This document shows positions 25,610 through 36,000 of a DNA stretch of 64,000 nt, in pieces (position 1 is the first letter of the stretch; every line of letters begins with the position of its first letter). The notes beneath the pieces are model-generated. The model was not told the origin of the DNA. It searched no databases and saw only the letters and a list, made by a program, of their open reading frames with translations. The position numbers and the translations under genes were made by a program. The stretch is from NCBI GenBank assembly GCA_965246765.1, contig CBDFFJ010000004.1, forward strand, positions 124,001 to 188,000, read 5' to 3'. Origin of the DNA: UBA1952 sp965246765 (GTDB taxonomy: Bacteria; Bacteroidota; Bacteroidia; Chitinophagales; Chitinophagaceae).

Positions 25610-26566
25610 ATGCTCATGTCTAAAGAAGCCCGTATCGGACTGCTGGTCGCCATTTCTGTTCTTGTTTTTTTCGCAGGCTTTTACTTCCTGAAAGGGTCCA
25701 GCATTTTTTCAAATGAATATGAATACCATGCGTATTACGAGAATGTGCAGGGCCTTCAGCCTTCTGCCAGCGTACAGATCCATGGCCTTCAGGTAGGTAA
25801 AGTCAGCCGCATTCTGCTGAACCGGGCTCAGTTGGGCAATCCGCTGGAGGTAGTATTAGCTATTAATAAGAAAACCCGGCTGCCGCGCGGCACCGTGGCC
25901 AAGCTTACTTCGCTGGACCTGCTGGGCACGAAAGGCATCACGCTTGAGCTTGGCACCTCAACAGAGCTGGTAGATGATGATGAAAAGCTGCCGACCGCGG
26001 TTGAAGGAGGCATCGTTGATAAAATCTCCGTGGAGGTGACACCATTGCTGCAAGACGTACGAAAGGTGGTGAACAGCATTGATTCCGTGTTGCTTAGCGT
26101 CAACGATATATTTAACGACAAAGCCCGCGCCGACCTGCAGATGGCGATGACCGGCCTGCACAGCACGACAGACAACTTTTCTTCACTCTCCGCTAAGCTC
26201 AACGGTCAGAGCACTGCGCTCGCGCATGTCATTCAGAATGCAGACAATATCACCACCAAACTCGCTAACGGGAAACTGGACCAGACTCTTGAGAATCTTC
26301 GCGTAACCTCCGATAAGCTGTCCCATTCGCCCATTCAGGAAGCTGTGAGCAACGTAGATAAGATGACGGCAAACCTGAACGATATTGTCCGGAAGATCAA
26401 TAACAATGAGGGCAGCATGGGCCTGCTGGTGAACGACAAGAATCTTTATAATAACCTGAATAACACGCTCGGCGAGCTCACCCGGCTTTCCGCCGATCTG
26501 AAGGCGCATCCAAGCCGCTACATCAACCTCACCGTGTTTGGCCGCAAGGCAAAGCTGTCTGAATAA
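25610..26566 (+). CDS. MlaD/MCE family lipid transport protein
   Basis: Envelope protein of 318 residues with an N-terminal membrane anchor (ARIGLLVAISVLVFFAGFYF) and one MCE domain (about residues 35-120, with VQIHGLQVGKVSRI and LLGTKGITLELG). A long helical C-terminal part, which in this family forms a channel or tether for phospholipids, follows. It would act with an MlaE permease and MlaF ATPase, which are not nearby. The next gene is an OstA-like protein, a common order in this phylum. Starts at 25610 and 25616 are both possible. TACATTTA at 25590-25597 is a weak -7 box. Confidence 0.88.
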   Translation: MLMSKEARIGLLVAISVLVFFAGFYFLKGSSIFSNEYEYHAYYENVQGLQPSASVQIHGLQVGKVSRILLNRAQLGNPLEVVLAINKKTRLPRGTVAKLTSLDLLGTKGITLELGTSTELVDDDEKLPTAVEGGIVDKISVEVTPLLQDVRKVVNSIDSVLLSVNDIFNDKARADLQMAMTGLHSTTDNFSSLSAKLNGQSTALAHVIQNADNITTKLANGKLDQTLENLRVTSDKLSHSPIQEAVSNVDKMTANLNDIVRKINNNEGSMGLLVNDKNLYNNLNNTLGELTRLSADLKAHPSRYINLTVFGRKAKLSE

Positions 26567-26622
26567 GCCGGCAGTCTTTTCTTAAAAACGGACGGAGGGA
26601 GTAGTCAGGCATAGTCAGAAGC

Positions 26623-26630
26623 TATCTTTG
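26623..26630 (+). promoter_or_regulatory. -7 promoter element of the OstA-like gene
   Basis: TATCTTTG matches the Bacteroidota -7 consensus TAnnTTTG exactly, 20 bp upstream of the GTG start. No clear -33 TTTG is visible at the right distance. Confidence 0.6.
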
Positions 26631-26650
26631 CCCGCTTTCCCAAAAAATAC

Positions 26651-28345
26651 GTGCGTCGTTCTGTAATACACTGTTTGTTTAGCTGCTGCTACCTGTTATG
26701 TACATGGCTTCCAGCCGCAGCAACGCCCGCAGACACGGGGAAGAGCACAACGGTAAACATTCTTTTTGCGAGAAATTTTGTTGGCCGGCAGACGGATTCC
26801 GGCATGGTGCAAAAGCTCATTGACAGTGTGGGCCTGCAGCAAGGCACCACGATCATGAATTGCGACAGCGCATTTCTAAACCTGCTGACAAATAACCTGG
26901 AAGCCTTCGGTAATGTGCGCATTACACAGCCCGGCGGCACGCAGGTGACGAGCGATTACCTGCGCTACACAGGAAATAACAAACTGGCCTACCTGCGGGG
27001 AAATGTGGCGTTGACCGATGGAAAAAGCAGCCTTTGGAGCGAAGAGCTTACGTATGACGTAGGCACAAAGACCGGTGTTTATACGAACGGCGGCACGCTT
27101 CAGAACGATGCCACAACCGTAAGCTCCAATGAAGGCACTTACAACCTCAACAGCAAAGATTCCCGCTTCAAAGGCGAAGTCTATATTTCTGATCCGCAGT
27201 ACAATGTGACGTCTGAGGATTTGGGCTACAACACTGAAAGCAAGCTCGTCCGATTCTATGCTCCCAGCGTGGTAACAAATGAAAAGAGCGAGCTGCGCAC
27301 CAGCAATGGCACCTACGACAGCAAGCGGCAGATAGCGCATTTCGTCTCCCGGTCGTCTATCCTCAATGGCTCCAATTACATTGAAGCAGACACGCTGGAT
27401 TATAACAAGCCCACCGGCTGGGGCATCGCGCGCGGTAAAGTAATTGCCATTGATACCGCAAACCACAGCAAGATGTGGAGCGGCTACGCATCGTACAATG
27501 AAATCTCGCGCAAGCTTTTCGCCAACAAAAAGCCAGTGCTGCGCAATGCGAACGGAAAAGACACGCTTTATATCGCTGCGGATACTTTTTACTCCGCTCC
27601 GCAAAAATTCAAGGCCTTAGTCACGCCAACAAAAGATACCGCTACTTCCAAAACAGGTAAGAAAGCCAAACGCTCCAACAATCCAACGCTCCAACAATCC
27701 AACAGTTTTGAGCCACCCGCCGACACGACTGCCCCGCGTTATTTCATCGGCTTCCACCACGTGCGCATCTGGAGCGATTCGCTACAAGGCCTTTGCGACA
27801 GCATTGCCTACCTGCCGCGCGACTCGGTGATGAAGATGATGGGCCGTCCGGTGGCCTGGAGCCGCGAAAGCCAAATCACAGGTGATACGCTGCTCTTGTA
27901 TTCCGACAGCAGCCGCATCAAGCGGCTTTTTGTGCCGAACAATGCGCTCATCATCTCCCGCACCGGCCCGGTAAAGGCCAACCTGTACGACCAAGTACAA
28001 GGCAAGACGCTCACGGCTTATTTCAAAAACAATAAGGTGGACTACATGGTTGTCTTCCCGGCGGCGGAGAGCATTTATTACCCGAAAGACGAGCGCGGCG
28101 CATACCTCGGCGTCAACCAGGCGGAGAGCGAGCGGATGAAAGTCTTTTTTAAGGACAACAAAATACACCGCATCATCTTTGAGCAGGAAGTGAAGCAGAA
28201 GATGAGTCCACTGGATAAAGTGAATATTCCAACGATGCGGCTTGGCCGCTTTCAATGGCTGGACGAAAAGCGTCCCAAGAGCCGAGAGTCGCTATTTGAT
28301 TTTGCAGGGCGTGGCGGGCAGCCTTTTGAATACTGGCAATACTGA
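26651..28345 (+). CDS. OstA-like (LptA family) LPS export protein
   Basis: Exported protein of 564 residues with a signal peptide and repeated beta strands of the OstA/LptA jelly roll (ANLEAF-type pattern NNLEAFGNVRITQPGGTQVT, then YLRYTGNNKLAYLRGNVALT). Such proteins bridge LPS across the periplasm; Bacteroidota have this long form upstream or downstream of MCE genes. The start is GTG. A low-complexity linker at about residues 335-355 (KAKRSNNPTLQQSNSFEPP) is encoded by a 16-bp tandem repeat whose length is not a multiple of three. lysC starts 2 bp after the stop. Confidence 0.85.
   Translation: MRRSVIHCLFSCCYLLCTWLPAAATPADTGKSTTVNILFARNFVGRQTDSGMVQKLIDSVGLQQGTTIMNCDSAFLNLLTNNLEAFGNVRITQPGGTQVTSDYLRYTGNNKLAYLRGNVALTDGKSSLWSEELTYDVGTKTGVYTNGGTLQNDATTVSSNEGTYNLNSKDSRFKGEVYISDPQYNVTSEDLGYNTESKLVRFYAPSVVTNEKSELRTSNGTYDSKRQIAHFVSRSSILNGSNYIEADTLDYNKPTGWGIARGKVIAIDTANHSKMWSGYASYNEISRKLFANKKPVLRNANGKDTLYIAADTFYSAPQKFKALVTPTKDTATSKTGKKAKRSNNPTLQQSNSFEPPADTTAPRYFIGFHHVRIWSDSLQGLCDSIAYLPRDSVMKMMGRPVAWSRESQITGDTLLLYSDSSRIKRLFVPNNALIISRTGPVKANLYDQVQGKTLTAYFKNNKVDYMVVFPAAESIYYPKDERGAYLGVNQAESERMKVFFKDNKIHRIIFEQEVKQKMSPLDKVNIPTMRLGRFQWLDEKRPKSRESLFDFAGRGGQPFEYWQY
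27671..27702 (+). repeat. 16-bp tandem repeat inside the OstA-like gene
   Basis: Two exact head-to-tail copies of CGCTCCAACAATCCAA (27671-27686 and 27687-27702). Gain or loss of one unit would shift the reading frame and remove the C-terminal 40 percent of the protein. Confidence 0.9.
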
Positions 28346-28347
28346 TT

Positions 28348-29613
28348 ATGAACGTTTATAAATTCGGAGGCGCTTCAATCGCAACGCCCGAGCGCATAAA
28401 GGCGCTTTTGCCAATTATTCAGGATGCGAAAGGCGCGCTTACCGTGGTTGTTTCCGCAATGGGCAAAACAACGAACGCGCTGGAAGCTATCGTGAATGCG
28501 GCGTGTGCAGACAATGATGCGACGAGTGCTCTGCTTGCACAGTTGGAGACGCACCACCTTGACTACGCACAGTCTGTGCTTTCAGCTGCCGGTTTTGAAA
28601 AAGCAAAGGTCGTGCTTGCACCATTCTTCACGGAGCTGCAATGGGCAACGGATGACGCGGATGCTGCGCGCTACGACTATTCCTACGACCAGATTGTGTG
28701 CATCGGTGAGCTGTTGAGCACGCGCATCTTTTCGCTGTTCCTGGAAGAAGCCGGCGTACCTAATGAGTGGATAGACATTCGTCAGGTTATCCGCACCGAT
28801 GATACGTGGCGCGATGCGAAAGTGGATTTGACTTACAGTACCGCAAAGGCAAAGGAGGTTTTGCAACCCATCTTGGACAACGGCCGACGCATCATCACGC
28901 AAGGCTTCATCGGCGCTACGGATAACAATGAGTCCGTGACGCTGGGCCGCGAAGGCTCCGACTATACTGCCGCGCTGCTGGCGCCCATGCTTGGCGCAGA
29001 AGGCGTGACGATTTGGAAAGACGTAGCCGGCCTGCGCAATGCCGACCCGAAGCTGTTTCCGGACACCGTGCAGATTCCGGTTATCTCCTTCCATGAGGTG
29101 ATTGAAATGGCCTATTACGGTGCGCAGGTCATCCACCCGAAGACGGTGAAGCCCCTGCAAAATGCTGGCATTCCGCTGCACGTACGCTGCTTTTTAGACC
29201 TGGCGGAGAAGGGCACTACCATTCGCACTGAGGTGGAAGGCATTGCCTACCCGCCCATCATCGTTTGGAAACGGGAGCAGGTGCTCTTGCAGGTAACGAC
29301 GCTGGACTTTTCCTTTATCACAGAGGATGCGCTTTGCCATCTGTACGAAACTTTCGCGCGCCTAAAAGTCCGGGTCAATATGATTCAAAATGCTGCCATC
29401 TCCTTTATCGCCTGCCTGGATAATAACCCGGAAAAGATTGCTGCGGTGATAGCAGCCTTGGAATCTGATTATAAAGTGCGCCGGAATGAAGGCGTGAGCC
29501 TGCTAACCGTGCGGCATTACACGCCGGAAATTCTCTTCGGCATGACGATGAACAAGACGGTCTTGTTGGAACAGAAAACGCGCACTACAGTGCAGGTCGT
29601 TATTGCCGGATAG
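28348..29613 (+). CDS. lysC: aspartate kinase
   Basis: Phosphorylates aspartate, the first step towards lysine, threonine and methionine. The 421-residue monofunctional enzyme has the N-terminal K5-FGGAS10, the loop VTLGREGSDYTAALLAP, and YYGAQVIHPKTVKPL, all catalytic landmarks. Two ACT-like segments lie in the last 130 residues and would bind an amino acid for feedback control. It follows the OstA-like gene by only 2 bp, so it may be read from that promoter. No lysine or threonine gene is nearby. The gene symbol follows the usual name for monofunctional aspartokinases; which end product inhibits it is unknown. Confidence 0.9.
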   Translation: MNVYKFGGASIATPERIKALLPIIQDAKGALTVVVSAMGKTTNALEAIVNAACADNDATSALLAQLETHHLDYAQSVLSAAGFEKAKVVLAPFFTELQWATDDADAARYDYSYDQIVCIGELLSTRIFSLFLEEAGVPNEWIDIRQVIRTDDTWRDAKVDLTYSTAKAKEVLQPILDNGRRIITQGFIGATDNNESVTLGREGSDYTAALLAPMLGAEGVTIWKDVAGLRNADPKLFPDTVQIPVISFHEVIEMAYYGAQVIHPKTVKPLQNAGIPLHVRCFLDLAEKGTTIRTEVEGIAYPPIIVWKREQVLLQVTTLDFSFITEDALCHLYETFARLKVRVNMIQNAAISFIACLDNNPEKIAAVIAALESDYKVRRNEGVSLLTVRHYTPEILFGMTMNKTVLLEQKTRTTVQVVIAG

Positions 29614-29647
29614 CACTTGATAAGTCCTTTGCGGACTTATCAAGTGC
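29613..29647. terminator. 15-bp hairpin between convergent lysC and hscA
   Basis: A perfect stem (29613-29627 with 29633-29647) and a 5-base loop. It starts at the last base of the lysC stop and ends 5 bp before the hscA stop. There is no T-run on either side, so it may be a factor-aided bidirectional terminator or a REP-like palindrome. Confidence 0.7.
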
Positions 29648-29651
29648 GTAG

Positions 29652-31508
29652 TCAGATCACCTTTTTCCCCTTCATCGCGTCCTTCAAAGCTGCATCCATC
29701 AGCCGCTCCGCAAATGGGCGGCTGACTTCATTTAGTGCTTCCGTTGCGTGCTGAATGCGGTCCTTGTCCTTTGCTGTGATGGCTTCGCGTAATGCGGACA
29801 TATGGCTCTGCGTCAGCGTCACTTCTTCTTCAGACAGTAAACTGCGATTCTTCTCAATGAATTTTGAAGTAGTCTCCAGCATTTGCTCGCCTTCCGTAGC
29901 AGCTTCTACCAGTGCGCGCATCTGCATATCGGTGCGGGCGTGCGTAAGGGAATCTAACAGCATCTGCTCTACCTGCGTATCAGTGAGGCCGTATTGAGGC
30001 TGTACCTGTATGGTTTGTGCTACGCCGCTGCGCAGTTCCGTTGCGCTTACTTTTAGAATGCCATCCGCGTCTATCAGGAAAGTGATTTCCACCTTCGGTA
30101 ATCCGGCGGGCATGCCGGGAATGCCGTTAAGGTTGAACGAAGCGAGCTTGCGGTTGTCGCTCACCAAATCCCGCTCGCCTTGGAATACGGAAATAGCCAT
30201 CGCGCTCTGTCCGTCTTTCTGCGTCGTGTACTGACGGCCTGCCTTTGCAGGAATCTTTGAGTTGCGGGGAATGAGCACATCCATCAGCCCGCCCATCGTC
30301 TCAATGCCGAGGGAGAGCGGCGTGACGTCCAGAAGGAGCATATCGGTGTTCTTTCCGGCAAGAATATCAGCCTGCACAGCGGCGCCAAGGGCCACGACTT
30401 CATCAGGATTCAGGTTGTCGTAAAGCTCACGACCAAACAGCTCTTTCACAGAATCTTTTACGAGCGGAACGCGCGTTGAGCCGCCGACCATAACCACCGC
30501 ATCAATGTCCGAAGCTTGGAGCTTGGCATCTTTCAGCGCCTGCCTGCAGCTATCCAATGTCCGGTCAACAAGGGGCTGAATAAGCGCATTAAATGCTATG
30601 CGGGAAATGCTGACCTGCGTGCCGCGAATGCTGCCTTCAAACTGCTCGTTGTTAGAAAGCGTCTTCTTGGCTTCCTCCGCAATCAGCCGTATTTCCTGAC
30701 GTAAGGAAGCATCTGCGCCGTCCAGATTATGTGCTTTCCGGATAAAATCATCCGCGATAGCGCGGTCAAAATCATCGCCGCCTAAGTAAGTATCACCGTG
30801 CGTAGACAATACTTCAAAGATGCCGCCCGAGATGCGCAGGATGGAAATGTCAAAAGTTCCGCCGCCCAAATCATACACTGCGATTATGCGTTCTTCTTCG
30901 CTTTTCGCGCCAAGGCCGTAAGCCAGCGCTGCAGCGGTTGGCTCATTCACGATGCGCAACACGTCTAATCCGGCAAGTCGCCCGGCATCGCGCGTAGCCT
31001 GGCGCTGAGTGTCGTTGAAGTAAGCAGGTACCGTAATCACTGCCTTGGTGACTTGCACTTTGAGCAAATGCTCTGCGCGCGCTTTGAGCTGATGCAGTAT
31101 GTGCGCGGACAGCTCAATCGGAGAATAGTATTTATCGCCAACAGCAATTTTTACGAGCGAGTCTGTATCGTCGTCAATCACTTTATAAGAAAAGCGGGCG
31201 GCGTCGCCCTGCACGTCTTTGTAGCTCTTACCCATCAGGCGCTTTACGGAATAGATGGTGCGCTCAGGCGCTGCAACGAGGTGTTCCCGCGCTTCATTGC
31301 CCACATGTACTTCACCGTGCTGGCCGAAGTGAACGATGGATGGCACAAGCGTCAGCCCGTCGGTTTCGCGCAGCGCAATCGGGTGGCGTGTGCCTTCGTC
31401 GTCCCGCACAATGGCAATGAGCGAATTAGTAGTGCCGAGGTCTATGCCGACGATGAGCTCTTCCTGTTGAATGGAGCCGGTTGCAATATTGATAGATACT
31501 TTAGCCAT
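29652..31508 (-). CDS. hscA: Fe-S assembly Hsp70 chaperone HscA
   Basis: Hsp70-family ATPase of 618 residues that helps pass iron-sulfur clusters from the scaffold IscU. The nucleotide domain has VGIDLGTTNSLIAIV, VPAYFNDTQRQATRDAGRLAG, IVNEPTAAALAYGL and VYDLGGGTFDISIL; the peptide-binding domain has DVTPLSLGIETMGG. The N-terminal extension MAKVSINIATGSIQQEEL and the lack of the acidic EEVD-like DnaK tail point to HscA rather than DnaK. Its usual partners iscU, hscB and fdx are not in the neighbourhood. Confidence 0.88.
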   Translation of the reverse strand: MAKVSINIATGSIQQEELIVGIDLGTTNSLIAIVRDDEGTRHPIALRETDGLTLVPSIVHFGQHGEVHVGNEAREHLVAAPERTIYSVKRLMGKSYKDVQGDAARFSYKVIDDDTDSLVKIAVGDKYYSPIELSAHILHQLKARAEHLLKVQVTKAVITVPAYFNDTQRQATRDAGRLAGLDVLRIVNEPTAAALAYGLGAKSEEERIIAVYDLGGGTFDISILRISGGIFEVLSTHGDTYLGGDDFDRAIADDFIRKAHNLDGADASLRQEIRLIAEEAKKTLSNNEQFEGSIRGTQVSISRIAFNALIQPLVDRTLDSCRQALKDAKLQASDIDAVVMVGGSTRVPLVKDSVKELFGRELYDNLNPDEVVALGAAVQADILAGKNTDMLLLDVTPLSLGIETMGGLMDVLIPRNSKIPAKAGRQYTTQKDGQSAMAISVFQGERDLVSDNRKLASFNLNGIPGMPAGLPKVEITFLIDADGILKVSATELRSGVAQTIQVQPQYGLTDTQVEQMLLDSLTHARTDMQMRALVEAATEGEQMLETTSKFIEKNRSLLSEEEVTLTQSHMSALREAITAKDKDRIQHATEALNEVSRPFAERLMDAALKDAMKGKKVI

Positions 31509-31548
31509 GGAATGGTTGAACAGTTGTTTGACGGTTGTGTGCGCAAGC

Positions 31549-32358
31549 CTATTTACGGCGGTGGCTTGTCCCTTTTACGTCGTTGCTAAGGAATCGCGCT
31601 AAAAAATTCTTCGCCTTGCCTTCCGCCGCCAGCTGCAGCTTTTTCACCACGCCGTCTTCCGGCCGGGCGTAGAAAGTCGTTTTGTGAATATGCTCCTTGT
31701 GATTAGATGGAATGGGCGAGAAGTAATAGTTGGAAATACAGGCACGCATCCCGCCCGGTTGCGCCACCTTGGTTACGCTGTGAACACTTTCAGTGTGCGT
31801 TTCCATCAGCACAAGGCGGTTGAACTTTGCATGAATCTCCTTTCGCTCTTTCATTGACTTGTCCCACAATTCCAGATTGCCGCCGCTGCCTTCCAGCCAT
31901 TCGGGCGTGATGTAGTAAAGCAGGTTGAGCACACGGTATAGCTTGCCGTCACCATCATGGGAATTATCTAAGTGCGGCAGCAGAAAGTCGCCTTCCAGCA
32001 TCAGCGAAATACCGGAACCGTAGAGCGATGCGTCTGCTGAAAGTTGTTCCTGGCCTGTGATGCCGCTCACTGCCTTCACTACATCGGCTTCCTGAAAGGC
32101 AAATAGAATGGCTGCCATTTCGGGCGCGTAATCATCTACTTTAATGCCCACACGCTTCCGCTCTTTTATGCTTTCGCGCAGCATTAGCGTAGAGGGGCCA
32201 GGCAACGATTTATAGATACGATGGGCAATCTCTTCAGGCAGCAAATCGTCCAGATAGCAATGGCGTACCGGCGCGGCCGATTCCCAAAATGCCTTTAGCG
32301 TGCCTGCATTGTCGCGAATCCGTGTTGCAATGAGCTTGCCTAATTCCTGCTGATTCAT
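31549..32358 (-). CDS. 2-oxoglutarate/Fe(II)-dependent oxygenase
   Basis: Prolyl-4-hydroxylase-like oxygenase of 269 residues. The iron triad is H129-x-D131 (PHLDNSHDGD) and H193 (ESVHSVTKV), and R205 would bind 2-oxoglutarate. GGNLELWD and YYFSPIPSN are further family segments. The likely reaction is hydroxylation of a protein or glycan side chain; the substrate is unknown. A perfect TAATTTTG box lies only 7 bp upstream of the ATG, so the mRNA may be almost leaderless. It is followed 40 bp later by hscA on the same strand. Confidence 0.88.
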   Translation of the reverse strand: MNQQELGKLIATRIRDNAGTLKAFWESAAPVRHCYLDDLLPEEIAHRIYKSLPGPSTLMLRESIKERKRVGIKVDDYAPEMAAILFAFQEADVVKAVSGITGQEQLSADASLYGSGISLMLEGDFLLPHLDNSHDGDGKLYRVLNLLYYITPEWLEGSGGNLELWDKSMKERKEIHAKFNRLVLMETHTESVHSVTKVAQPGGMRACISNYYFSPIPSNHKEHIHKTTFYARPEDGVVKKLQLAAEGKAKNFLARFLSNDVKGTSHRRK

Positions 32359-32365
32359 GAAGGCG

Positions 32366-32373
32366 CAAAATTA
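32366..32373 (-). promoter_or_regulatory. -7 element very close to a start codon
   Basis: TAATTTTG on the minus strand matches TAnnTTTG and ends 7 bp before the ATG of the oxygenase gene. Transcription would begin at or next to the start codon. Confidence 0.55.
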
Positions 32374-32423
32374 CCGCCGGCAGAGCAGTTGTCTTTGCAT
32401 TATAATTTCATCGTCCCGGTAAG

Positions 32424-32431
32424 TATCTTTC
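32424..32431 (+). promoter_or_regulatory. possible -7 element of the 173-residue secreted protein gene
   Basis: TATCTTTC differs from TAnnTTTG in one base and lies 17 bp before the ATG at 32449. A TTTG farther upstream is spaced too far to be a convincing -33 box. Confidence 0.4.
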
Positions 32432-32448
32432 GGGCAAATTGATATTTT

Positions 32449-32970
32449 ATGAAAAGCACGCTGCTCGCTATCGTCTTCGTATTGACTGCCACTATACTTC
32501 ATGCCCAGTCCGCCCTGACTCCGCTTGAATTCAACGATAAGCTTACACAAGTGACTGACAGCCTTTACGCCCGGGGACAGGCCTGGGGTTTACAATTCAA
32601 TCAGGCTTACAAAAGCAAGGACTTTAAATCACTTACATCTTACCGCCAGGGTATGGTGCAGTTTATTAATGCCAATATTGCCCGCATCAACGCTATGAAG
32701 GATGTAAAGAATTCAAAGCCTTTGCGCATGGCAATGATTAGCTTTCTGCGCTTTGAGCTGCACATGGCTACGGACGCCTTTCAGCCAATGGAAAAATTTA
32801 CCCCATCGTCCACAAATGAAGAAATAAAGACGGCGTACGATAATTTAAAGGCACTTTCTGGCGGAGAAGAGCCAGAGCTAGCCAAAGTGGCTGCCGCGCA
32901 GGAAGCTTACGCAAAAGAGAATGGCTTTAGGATTGAAACGGAGGCTGAAGCAAAAGCGAAAGGAAATTGA
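32449..32970 (+). CDS. small secreted helical protein, unknown function
   Basis: A 173-residue protein with a clear signal peptide (MKSTLLAIVFVLTATILHAQ). The mature part is predicted helical (LEFNDKLTQVTDSLYARGQ, LRMAMISFLRFELHMATDAF) and charged towards the end. It resembles small exported helical proteins found in several Bacteroidota and Leptospira, but I cannot name a family with confidence. It lies between a divergent oxygenase gene and smc. Confidence 0.72.
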   Translation: MKSTLLAIVFVLTATILHAQSALTPLEFNDKLTQVTDSLYARGQAWGLQFNQAYKSKDFKSLTSYRQGMVQFINANIARINAMKDVKNSKPLRMAMISFLRFELHMATDAFQPMEKFTPSSTNEEIKTAYDNLKALSGGEEPELAKVAAAQEAYAKENGFRIETEAEAKAKGN

Positions 32971-33026
32971 GCGATGGCGAATGATTAAATTCGCCTTTTC
33001 TGTTTCCTTTTCATACATAGCCTCCC

Positions 33027-36000
33027 TTGCGTTTACGTTCCCTTGATATCAAAGGCTTCAAATCCTTTGCCGATAAGACCCAGGTACTTCTTGATCATCC
33101 CATCACCGGCATTGTAGGTCCCAATGGCTGCGGCAAGAGCAACATCGTGGATGCAATACGCTGGGTAATCGGCGAGCACAAAATAAAGAATCTGCGCTCG
33201 GACAATCTGGAAGACCTCATTTTTAATGGCTCCAGAACCCGCTCGGCAAGCGGCATGGCGGAAGTCTCACTGACGTTTGAGAATACACGAAATCTGCTCC
33301 CGACGGAGTTTACGACCGTTACTATTACGCGGAAATTCTACAAGAATGGTGAGAGTGAATATCGCCTCAACGACGTAGCCTGCCGCCTTAAAGACATCCA
33401 CAATCTATTTCTGGATACGGGTGTCTCTAACGATTCCTACGCCATCATTGAGCTGGGCATGGTGGACGATATCATTAAGGATAAAGAAGGCAGCCGCCGC
33501 CGGATGCTGGAACAGGCTGCCGGCATTTCTATCTATAAAACACGTAAGAAAGAAGCCAAGCAAAAGCTGGAAGCCACCGAGGCCGACATAGCACGCATTG
33601 AAGACCTGCTGTTTGAAATTGCCGCGAATCTGCGCACGCTGGAAAGTCAGGCGAGAAAGGCGGAGCGCTATTTCCAGATTCGCGGCGAGTATAAGGAAGT
33701 GAGCATTGAGCTGGCCAAGGCAAGCCTGGAGCATTTCAACGACCAATACAAGAGTCTCAATGAGCAGGAGCGGAAAGAAGTAGATAGAAAGGCGGAGCTG
33801 GAAGCAGTCGTTGCAACCGGCGAGGCCGCCATTGAAAAAGACAAAACCGCCCTCATCAGCCATGAGCAGGAATTAAACGGCCTGCAAAAAGCGTTCAATG
33901 AATTGCTCAACCGCGTCCGCCAGTTGGAAGGCGACAAGCGTCTTGCTGCGCAACGCTTAGAGCATTTGCGCGAGCGTGAAAGGAGCCTGAGCGAAACCAT
34001 ATCCGGCGCCAGCCAGCAGCTCGGCAAGCTGGAAGAGAGCATTGCCTTCGCTGGCGAGCAGATTGCATCCGAAACCGCAGCCTTGGACGAGCTAAGAACA
34101 GCGCTGGAATCATTGCGTAAAGATGTAGATGAGCAACGCAGCGCCTACGATGAAGCCAAACGCGCTTTAGATAACACCCGCTCCCGCGTCCAAACGGCCC
34201 AGCGCCGGCAGTTTGACGCAGAGAAGAAAGTAGCTATCGCCGATACATCGGTGATGAATTTGCAGCGCAACATTCAGCATTTACAGGAAGAAGCCGCAGG
34301 CCGTGCTACGCAGATTGAGAACATTCAAAAGGAACGTGCAACCGCAGAAGGCACATTAGAATCAAAGGGGGAATCCCTGCAAGTGCTGCTTAACCGCCAG
34401 GAAGAAGTAAAAGGCCGCATCCTGCAAGGTCAGGAAGAGTTAGAAAGTCTGCGCGCAAACCTCGTAGAGGAAAATCGCAAGCTGGACGCGCGCAAGAATG
34501 AGCACGACCTGCTGAAAAGCCTCGTTGATTCTTTGGAAGGCTATCCGGATAGCATCAAATTCCTGAAGCGCAATAAAGAATGGGGTAGTAATGCGCCGTT
34601 GCTAAGCGATGTATTCGTGGTGCAGCCAGAATATCGCATTGCCATTGAAAGCGTGCTGGAGCAATACCTGAATTACTATGTTGTAGAAAACATTGGCGAA
34701 GCTGCTGCAGCGATTCGCTTGCTAGAACGCGGCAAAAAAGGAAAGGCTAACTTTTTATTGCTGGATAAGGTTGCAGCTCAGCCACGTAGAAACGCTCCGC
34801 GGCGCGTTCCAATAGAAGCAAACGCTATTCCGGCATTAAACACAATAGAAGTAGAAGAGAAGTTCCGTTCGCTCGCTGAGCACCTTTTAGGCAATGTATT
34901 CATCTACGAAAACCTGTCGGAAGGCACGCAAAGCGCCGACGGCGAAATGCTGGTAGATAAAAGCGGGCGTTACAAAACTGATAGCCTGACAGTGGCAGGT
35001 GGCTCGGTCGGTTCTTTTGAAGGCAATAAGATTGGCCGCGCGAAAAATCTGGAACGGCTTGCTGCTGAGATTGCCGCACTTACAGAAACGACCACGGGAT
35101 TGCGTAAGCAAATCTCCGAGACGCAAAGCAAGCTCGCAGGCTTCAACGCGGAGCTTGCTGATAAAACCATTGAAGCAACGCGCCAGGAGATTAATCGTCT
35201 CCAAAACAGCATAGCCAACTTCGCTAACCGCATTGAAACTTATGAAGGCGCTAACGCTACCGGCAAGCGCCGGATGGAAGAGCTGCAAGCACAACTGACA
35301 CAGACGCAGGAAAGCATTGCAGGTACGCGCGTGGAACTGACGGCAGTAGAAAGCGAGATGCGTGAAATAGCTTCGGCAGTGAAAGAAGCAGAAGGGGCTT
35401 TTGCTGCCGTGGAAGGGCGCTTCAATACGGCAACGCAACAATACAATGCGCAAAACCTGCAATACACCCGTCAGCAAAGCAAGCTGGAAAGCCTGAAGGG
35501 CGAACTGAAGTTCCGCAGCAATCAGCTTAGCGATACGCGCCAGCAAATTGAGCAGGCGCAGCATTCACTTACAGCAGCGAAGGAGCACATCACCGAAACA
35601 GAATATCAGCTTCATTCAGGCGACGAAGAATTGTACAAGCTGCTTTCCAGAAAGGAGGCCGACGAGCGAACCCTGAATGAGAAAGACCGTGCTTACTACG
35701 AGTTACGAAATGCAGTAAGTGCCGCCGAAAGCGCCCTTTCGCAAAAGCGCCGCGAGAAGGAAAGTGCTGATGCGTTGCTCTCTGGAATTAAAGACAAGCT
35801 GGGCGAGATGAAGCTGCAGCTTGCCGGCATGAAAGAGCGTCTGCATGTTGAGTTCAAAGTTTCGTTGGATGAAATCTTAGACCAGCCGCGTCATGGGGAG
35901 CAAACGGTTGAAGAGCTTACTACGGATTCAGACCGTATGAAGAAGCGCTTGGAGAGCATGGGCGAAGTCAACCCGACGGCCATTGAAGCCTTCACAGAAG

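Noticed and set aside
29652..31508. DnaK
   Set aside because: The N-terminal extension and the lack of a DnaK-type acidic tail fit HscA better; no grpE or dnaJ is adjacent.
34887..35564. 225-codon open frame opposite smc
   Set aside because: Shadow of the coiled-coil coding sequence; composition follows the opposite strand.
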